Source: Welwitschia mirabilis (taxonomy: Eukaryota; Gnetophyta; Gnetopsida; Welwitschiales). From it: a DNA stretch of 64,000 nt. Below are positions 58,041 through 64,000 of this stretch, one piece after another (the stretch's first letter is position 1; each line of letters begins with the position of its first letter). The stretch lies in contig JBOZIK010000001.1 in the NCBI GenBank assembly GCA_051453625.1, positions 87,550,932 through 87,614,931 on the forward strand, given 5' to 3'. Below the pieces are notes generated by a model. It saw nothing but the letters and a program-made list of their open reading frames with translations, did no database searches and was not told where the DNA came from. The translations under genes were made by a program, and so were the position numbers.

Positions 58041-58611
58041 AAATGAACAAAATAGAAAAAGATATTGAAAAACATAATGGTAAAAATTTTCATTCTTAGA
58101 AAATCAAGGTGCAATTAATCTTAATTCAAAAAGGTGTATGATAAGTTGTAAATGATACAATACCTAAATAAACATATGCATCCAAAATTATAGAGTGAAA
58201 AATGATAGATCAAAGGGCTATATTTCTAATTGGCCTTACACTTAAATATAATTACTTATACTATTTTAATTTGACCAAGTCTTCAAAAGCAAACTAAAAA
58301 TAGTTAAATAAATTAGCAAGTGGTCAAGAGGCTAAGAAAATGTTGAAGATCAACTTTATGGCTTAAAGATGAATGAATAAAAAGGCCTAGATGAATATAT
58401 CAACTACTTTAAAATAATGTTAACTTCGATTTCTTCTAAAGTGAATCATAAAAATGCTAAATTCATCTTACTTAATAGTCTTCCATTCAAGTTTGATTAC
58501 ATTATCTTTACATTGAAGAAGATTCAATTTTCACTTAAATACACCATCTTTACACTTCTTGACAAGTCTAGGAAAATGGAAGATAAAGAAATAATAGCTG
58601 GATTATTATAA
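58041..58611 (+). pseudogene. Copia gag fragment (UBN2 type), cut by element C
   Basis: Plus-strand Gag, clearly readable. HNGKNFHS comes first, with a stop in place of Trp, then KIKVQLILIQKGV (about 58070-58130). IFLIGLTLKYNYLYYFNLTK (about 58222-58285) and LKMNE-type residues near 58363 follow. The UBN2 core is GLDEYINYFKIMLTSISSK (about 58386-58445), then FILLNSLPFKFDYIIFTLKK (about 58461-58520). The last 64 codons are undamaged. It breaks at 58611 where the LTR of element C begins. It resembles the gag of the element at 43082-46003, on the opposite strand. Confidence 0.85.
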
Positions 58612-59946
58612 TGTGAATTTATGCAATCCTAAAGTTCTTTAGACATACCTGTAAATCAAATCACTTACAAAAAGAAACACATGCTAGTATAGATAGGAGT
58701 CCACTTAAATGTCATAACTCCAACGAAGGCACTAGGCTTAAAGGTAGAGAATTAATTTCAAAAGTTATTTTTAGTATTTTATCTTTTAATAACTAAAAGT
58801 AAATGATAAAGTAAATGCAATGTAATATAAATGGATATTAAATGCAAATAGAAAATGGAATGAGTTCTATTTGGTTCCTAATTCTTCTATCATAAGAACT
58901 AGATTTTCTATAATTTAGATAAATTAAGAAGAGTATTTAACTATTTCTTAATCAAGATAAACTATGAGATCTACTAAGTGAAATATAAAATACAATGTAA
59001 AATGGAATAAAATAGTAATACAAATCTAATACTAACCAAGGTAAACCTTAATAAAGGTTGCCCTTATGATCTAAATAAATCACATAACTATCACTTAATT
59101 ATGATCAACTTAAATAATAAGGTACATTAATGAAAGTGAAATTGTATTAATTTAAAAAATTTACATCCACTTATAATAAAATAGCAGCACTTCAATGGAA
59201 GATACTCAACTTAACACCAAGGCAACTCCTTTTTGTATCTATTGGATGGACCTCTTATCCTTTAATTTTCCATCACAAGCATATTAGGTATAAAAGATGG
59301 ATTGGAAGTGAGGACAAAAAGGGGTATTCATAGTTTTCTTTAAAAGTTCTAAAATCATAACCCTAAAAGTCAGAGAAGAAATCCTAGCAGCCCGATTCGG
59401 GTGCATGACCACATTACAAAATAATTTAACCATGCTTATATAAAATATTTATCGTCCTGACTATCACGCGGATGACACGGGGAATAAAGCCCCATAACCA
59501 TAAATAATTCAATAGCTATTGACTCCACAATCAGCCCCACAGTTGGCTTTAATTATGTTGTCATCCATAATTTTGTGGGAACAACAATGAAAATGATACC
59601 TTCATAGAAAAGGGTGCTTTATTGGCTTTAACCTCCAATCCATGTTGTTGTTGTGATAGGTAGGTATAGTACTATCATCCCCTCTATTATGGAGATAATA
59701 GTGAGGATTATCCCTTCCAAATCTTTTCAAGTAAAGGAAATCAACCTTCTTCATCATTAGTCTTCCTTCAACATGCCTAGTACCAGAACATGCATGAAAT
59801 ACCTCTAATTATGCTAAGAATCATGTGTTTCTGTGATTATCCTATCATCTCTTTATAATTAGTATAATTGTACTTAAACCTATTTAAATGTTCTATAAAA
59901 GTACTCTAAGTATACCATCAAATTTATACAAATTGGTATTACAACA
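58612..59946 (-). repeat. 3' LTR of element C
   Basis: 1335 bases, TGTGAATTTATGCAATCC to ATTACAACA (plus strand). Aligns with both LTRs of element A. Dyads at 59450-59482, 59560-59598 and 59673-59710. The adjoining minus-strand GTAGAGGG is a fitting polypurine tract. Confidence 0.85.
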
Positions 59947-60044
59947 TAGCCCTCTACGTATCCTTATCAGTCCTTAACAAAGTGAGTGATCAACTTTATT
60001 GCGAGCCAATTTACCTAAAATAATCATGAATCTAGAGAAACAAA

Positions 60045-60260
60045 ATTTGAGTTCTATTTTATCATGCAAGAATAGATGATAAAAATTCATTAAATGATAT
60101 AANNNNNNNNNNNNNNNNNNNNNNNNNNNNNNNNNNNNNNNNNNNNNNNNNNNNNNNNNNNNNNNNNNNNNNNNNNNNNNNNNNNNNNNNNNNNNNNNNN
60201 NNAATTTGAGTTAAATTTTATCACATAAGAATATATAAAAAAGATACATTAAATGATATA
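60045..60260. repeat. Tandem unit on both sides of an assembly gap
   Basis: AATTTGAGTT...CATTAAATGATATAA is present at about 60046-60102 and again at 60203-60261, separated by 100 N. Element A has a single AATTTGAGTTTAATTTTATC at the matching place (about 51099). Confidence 0.75.
60103..60202. other. Assembly gap (100 N)
   Basis: Run of exactly 100 N between two similar ~58 base units. Confidence 1.
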
Positions 60261-60261
60261 A

Positions 60262-62750
60262 TTACTAATGTATTCATAATCCCCCTACTTAAACACATCA
60301 TGATAGATAAAATAAATGTCATATACATAAACAAATCATTAAATGTAAGAATGATAGCTTAGAAAATGATAATGTATATGCATAAATTAAGAAAGTAATG
60401 TTAAAACTAATGTGTAAAACTTAAGTAATAATAATCTCAAGGAATGATGCATGCAAAGTTTATTAATTTTTTCTACAAGAGAAAAGTACAAGAGTAAATA
60501 TAGCATTTTTCTTTTAGATGATCTTAAACATTACTGCAAGAAAACTCTATGAGTGGATTACTGCTCCTATTAAATAAAGTTCATGAAATGATTCAATTAA
60601 TATGAAATCATATCCAAATGATGCATTCATAAATATATATCATGAAAGCTTAAAATTATCCTTTTAAACTTAAAAAATACAAATTATTACTTAATATCTT
60701 AGAAGAAAGATTAGAGAGTGTCTTGTCCTCCCACGAGAAAAGTAAGATGTCTCATGTTACGCAAAATAAAAAGGATGACGATCATCCTGTCTATCATGGG
60801 AATGACAGATGTAAGATGACAATGTTCAAATGAGATGCTTGAATAGATTAGAAAAAATCCGAAAAAGTTTGATATTAAGCAAGTAGTGTAAAAGTAGCAA
60901 AAAAATAGAAGAAAGGTAGAAATTAAAGAATTGTCCTAAAAAATATGATCATGAAGAAAGAGGCTTATGAGACATAATAATGCATTAAGTAGAAAAAAGT
61001 AAGGCTCAAAAGTGTTTCAAAAATGTATCCCAAACTCAATAAGGGATCAAGATCTATAATTAGATGTATGTAAAATCAAAAGCTAAACAAAAAATTTTTA
61101 GCATAAAACAATAAACACAATCATTAAAGTAAAAGAAATGCATCAATTAAAAGTGTTGAAAAGAAAACAACACTTATAAAGAAAACCTATGAGTGAAAAT
61201 AGAAAGACAGCTAGAGAATCATCAAATGATTAGGTCCTAATTATAATGTAGAAAAAGATATTGTAATGACTTTAAAAATCTCAAACAAAATAGCTAAGGA
61301 AAAACATAATAAAAATGGATAACTAAGAACATAAAAAAGATTGCTTACCTACCAAAATTCCACCTTAGCAAAGTCTCTTATTAGAAAACATAAAATCACT
61401 TAATAATAATTCATGACATAATGTAAAAATTCATAAAGTTCCACTCCAATAGGCAATGATTATGATGATGTCAAGTATATATAGTGTTATCAAATAATGA
61501 ATCATAGGATAAAAAGTTATTTAAAATAGGAACTTACAAGCTATCATCTTAAAACAATACTTGAATATGAAAAAGTAAAGTGATCATATGGCAGTTTGGT
61601 AAATAAGTAAATAAAATAAGTTTAGAAAATAAGTAATACCTCTGATGACACCAAGGACATCACTAATCTTGTATCCTCTAAGTACATTTTTATTTTATCA
61701 TGATGAGGAGAGTACAACCACTATTAGAGGAGTAAGTACTTGTACATCATGACCAACTAAACCCTCAATAGAGTTTCCACAACTACTATATCACACTATC
61801 AAAGGATCTTCTCAGGAATATTTTCCCTGGTGTACTTGTGATAGGATATCATAGAGGCAATGAAAAGCATGGCCTTTATTTCTTGTTTTTCTTTCTTTCT
61901 TTCCTTTTTTTCCTTTTTTTCTTTCTTTCTTTTGTTTTTAGTATATCCACATGATCAAATACTCATAAGGATAAAAATAAAGTGATGAGATGGATAAAAA
62001 GGAAGAACATGCTCAAAATAACTAATTACTCACATCACTAAAAAAGAATAAAAGAGCCAAGGCATCTTCCTTCAAAATGAAGTTTATAGATATATGAATG
62101 TTTGAAGATTGGATGAAGTGAATCTTATCATTTAAAATATTTAAGTAAAATATTTACTAATCTTAGTAACTTTCTAAAGTAAAACGTTAGTTAAGTTAAA
62201 GATGATCAAGTGATAGCATGATGTTTACTAAAGGGATTAGCTAAGGAATAATTTAGATAATGACAAGATAAAATATTTCAACACAAGTTCTTCTATCATG
62301 GCCAAGGTTAGTCAATTCATTTAAGTTATTACTCAAAGAATGAAGTCAAGAAGTTTTTAAGGGCTTTGACAAATGTTAAATAAGATTGAGAAGCTCCTTA
62401 AGATTCAACTCTAAGCATGGGTTATGATTAATAAGATAAAGCTTATCCCAATTTTAAATTTCAAGATATTCCAATTTAAACTTTTGAAAATAATAATCAT
62501 TAAAAGTACAAGATAAAGTGGACTTAGTAGAAAAAGAAAAAAATGTTACTTTGAGGATCACATTAATATTTAAAAGGAAGAAACTAAGAGATAGGAGAAA
62601 TACACTCTTTAAAATTACGGGTGTTATGAAAGTTAAGGAAAGGAACATGGCATTAAGAATTATATGAAGGTGTAATTAGAAGAGATAAAGAAAGGTTATC
62701 ATGATCAAGGTTATAAGGTAATGTAAAGCTAGATTTAGAAGTGGAAGGGA
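60262..62750 (-). other. Non-coding 3' interior of element C
   Basis: Aligns with 51070-53900 of element A. Contains a dyad at 60773-60820, a well-kept block at 61630-61860 and a (CTTT)n tract at about 61883-61936. No frame worth calling; a 64-codon frame at 62454-62648 is low-complexity Leu/Ser/Phe. Confidence 0.55.
61883..61936. repeat. (CTTT)n-like microsatellite
   Basis: Imperfect pyrimidine tract of CTTT units, at the same place in element C as an (ATTT)n run in element A (about 52712-52737). Confidence 0.9.
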
Positions 62751-62769
62751 ATGATGTGATTTGAAATTA

Positions 62770-63870
62770 TATATGAAGGTATAAGTGGAAATGATGTAAA
62801 GGTATGAATAGAAAGAACAAGTATATCCTTTATTAAATTTGAATGAATCTCTAAGGGTCCTTCATTGTATTTGGTATCTTTACTATTATCTTTAATATTA
62901 TCTTGTTGGGTTGTTGCTTCCCTTTTCTCATTATTTTTGTTGATTATATCTTTCTTCTTATGTTGAATATGAATTTTATTTTCTAAATTATTGGGTTCAT
63001 TGAAAATATCATCAAAAGAAATAAGAGTATCATCTTCATTATTGATTAGAAAATTTTCAATTTTCTCATGATTGGATTTCTCATTTCGATTCTCTAATAA
63101 TAAATGGATTGCAAGGATATAATCTAATATCTTAATATCGTCATCTAATTAATGATCATCCTCATTCCAATTGTTGAAATATTGAGTTGTGTAATTATAG
63201 TATCCCTTTTTCTTATCTCTTAATAAGTAGGATGTTGAAGTTTGATCCACAATTTCATCTTCAAGTTGAAAGAAATAATTATCATCATTTGTTTTTAAGT
63301 TTTTTTCATTTTTCTTAGGGTAGGTTAAAGTAGAATAGTCGTGAGGATTTTGTGTTGTAAAAGAATCTTGATTCCGTAATAATGTTTATTATAAGACTTA
63401 GCTAATTTTTTTAGTTTTGGATTGATTTTTTTAAGTCGGTCATTGGTATGTTCTTGGCTTTGCTTCATTACATCAATCACGTCTTTTATTGAACCATATT
63501 ATTCCTCATAGTGGGTCATGGAAGATGGTTCTTATTCATAGTAATGCATGAGAGATAGTTGGAATTGATAATAATGATTGTAAAAAGTTTATCTAAATGA
63601 GGTGGAATTCCTAAAATATGAAAAACTTTCATTGTCATCTCTACATAAGGTTTGAAAAGAAGAGAAAAAAGAATAAGAAGATTAAAAAGAGGAAGGTGTC
63701 CAATTGCTATTCTCAACATTATTTTATAATGTTCTTCCTCTTTTATCAATAATTTCTCGAAGTGCTTTCTTACGAGTGTCCTCGACATTTTGCAAGTTTC
63801 TGCTCCTTTCGGAAATAAGTTCTATAATGATCCTTCTGTTACTATTCATTGAAGCAAGTGAGAAGAATGG
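62770..63870 (-). pseudogene. Element C gag-like N-terminus joined to an acidic frame
   Basis: From about 63850 leftwards: MNSNRRIIIELISERSRNL, then EDTRKKALREIIDKRG, a Ser/Tyr/Phe-rich segment, and SMTHYEE near 63510. DVIDVMKQSQEHTNDRLKKI (about 63430-63490) is a coiled-coil piece resembling the segment after the Gag core. Then come QLEDEIVDQTSTSYLLRD (about 63215-63268) and the acidic part, DDDIKILDYILAIHLLLENR with FLINNEDDTLISFDDIFNE, to NEGPLEIHSNLIKD near 62850. Only a few stops interrupt it, so it is better kept than the rest of the window. I know no family for the acidic part. Gag core and pol are absent. Confidence 0.6.
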
Positions 63871-64000
63871 AATAAGAGAATTTTAATTCAAGATGGTAAG
63901 TAAGATAATTACATAATAAAGATCAAGTTTTCCTTTTTTGAATGTTTTATCATTTTGTTAAAATTGTTAGTTCTTAATACTCAAAATATGTGTAATGATT
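63871..64000 (-). other. 5' leader of element C (partial)
   Basis: Aligns with the start of the element A leader (about 56000-56130). Nothing else visible before the window ends. Confidence 0.5.

Larger units (their letters stand above)
58612..64000 (-). mobile_element. Ty3/gypsy-type element C, 5' part beyond the window
   Basis: Same family as element A. 3' LTR 58612-59946, non-coding interior to about 62750, acidic frame and gag-like N-terminus to about 63870, then leader running off the right edge. The 5' LTR should lie to the right. Inserted in a copia gag. Confidence 0.75.

Noticed and set aside
1404-60820. Family dyads as a CRISPR array
   Set aside because: Units are unevenly spaced, partly kilobases apart, lie in homologous LTR positions, and the genome is a plant.
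1-64000. tRNA genes, host genes or promoters of host genes
   Set aside because: Looked for tRNA-like box A/B pairs and long exon-like frames on both strands by eye; none was convincing. Small degraded tRNA-derived elements could have been missed.

Overview
The window looks like repeat-dominated nuclear DNA of a land plant, probably an angiosperm. It is very AT-rich and holds ten runs of N. I found no intact host gene, no tRNA or rRNA, and nothing bacterial. Almost everything recognisable is a decayed LTR retrotransposon of the Ty1/copia or Ty3/gypsy type, often nested. The reading frames are broken. Where the ancestral residue can be inferred, the stops and lost catalytic residues mostly fit C-to-T or G-to-A change (Gln, Arg or Trp codons to stop, Cys to Tyr, Asp to Asn, Glu to Lys), as expected of old methylated repeats.

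Layout. 1-2887: 5' end of a minus-strand gypsy element (gag, leader, LTR) running off the left edge. 2888-5739: mostly unassigned, with one orphan open stretch. 5740-7261 and 13771-about 14700: gag and protease of a plus-strand Athila-like gypsy element, split by a SIRE/Maximus-like copia element at 7262-13770. 15000-15650, 28650-29260 and (inverted) 32550-32700: a repeat carrying paired hairpins. 16448-17230: an unidentified retroelement-like frame, followed by a GC-rich island (17230-17990) unlike the rest of the window. 20969-23490 and 25012-27832: a direct repeat of at least 2.5 kb. 30423-37754: a minus-strand gypsy element with 1.43-1.45 kb LTRs and a recognisable but mutated primer-binding site.

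37755-47460: a plus-strand copia element with a doubled gag start. Its reverse transcriptase is split by a 2.9 kb minus-strand element that has LTRs, primer-binding site, gag and a 5 bp target duplication but no pol (43082-46003, TR-GAG-like). 47461-49673: unassigned sequence with another copia primer-binding site. 49674-57907: a minus-strand gypsy element with paired 1.33 kb LTRs. 58041-58611: a copia gag fragment cut off by the LTR of a second element of the same gypsy family (58612 to the right edge).

The two right-hand gypsy elements and the one at the left edge form one family. Its LTRs and untranslated regions carry about 17 copies of a short dyad built on GTCATCC...GGATGAC. The two right-hand members have terminal gag-like pieces joined to an unrecognised acidic frame, with no pol that I could see. 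That combination, together with the gag-only copia element, is the least ordinary content here. All coordinates of degraded elements are approximate to tens of bases unless a junction is described.
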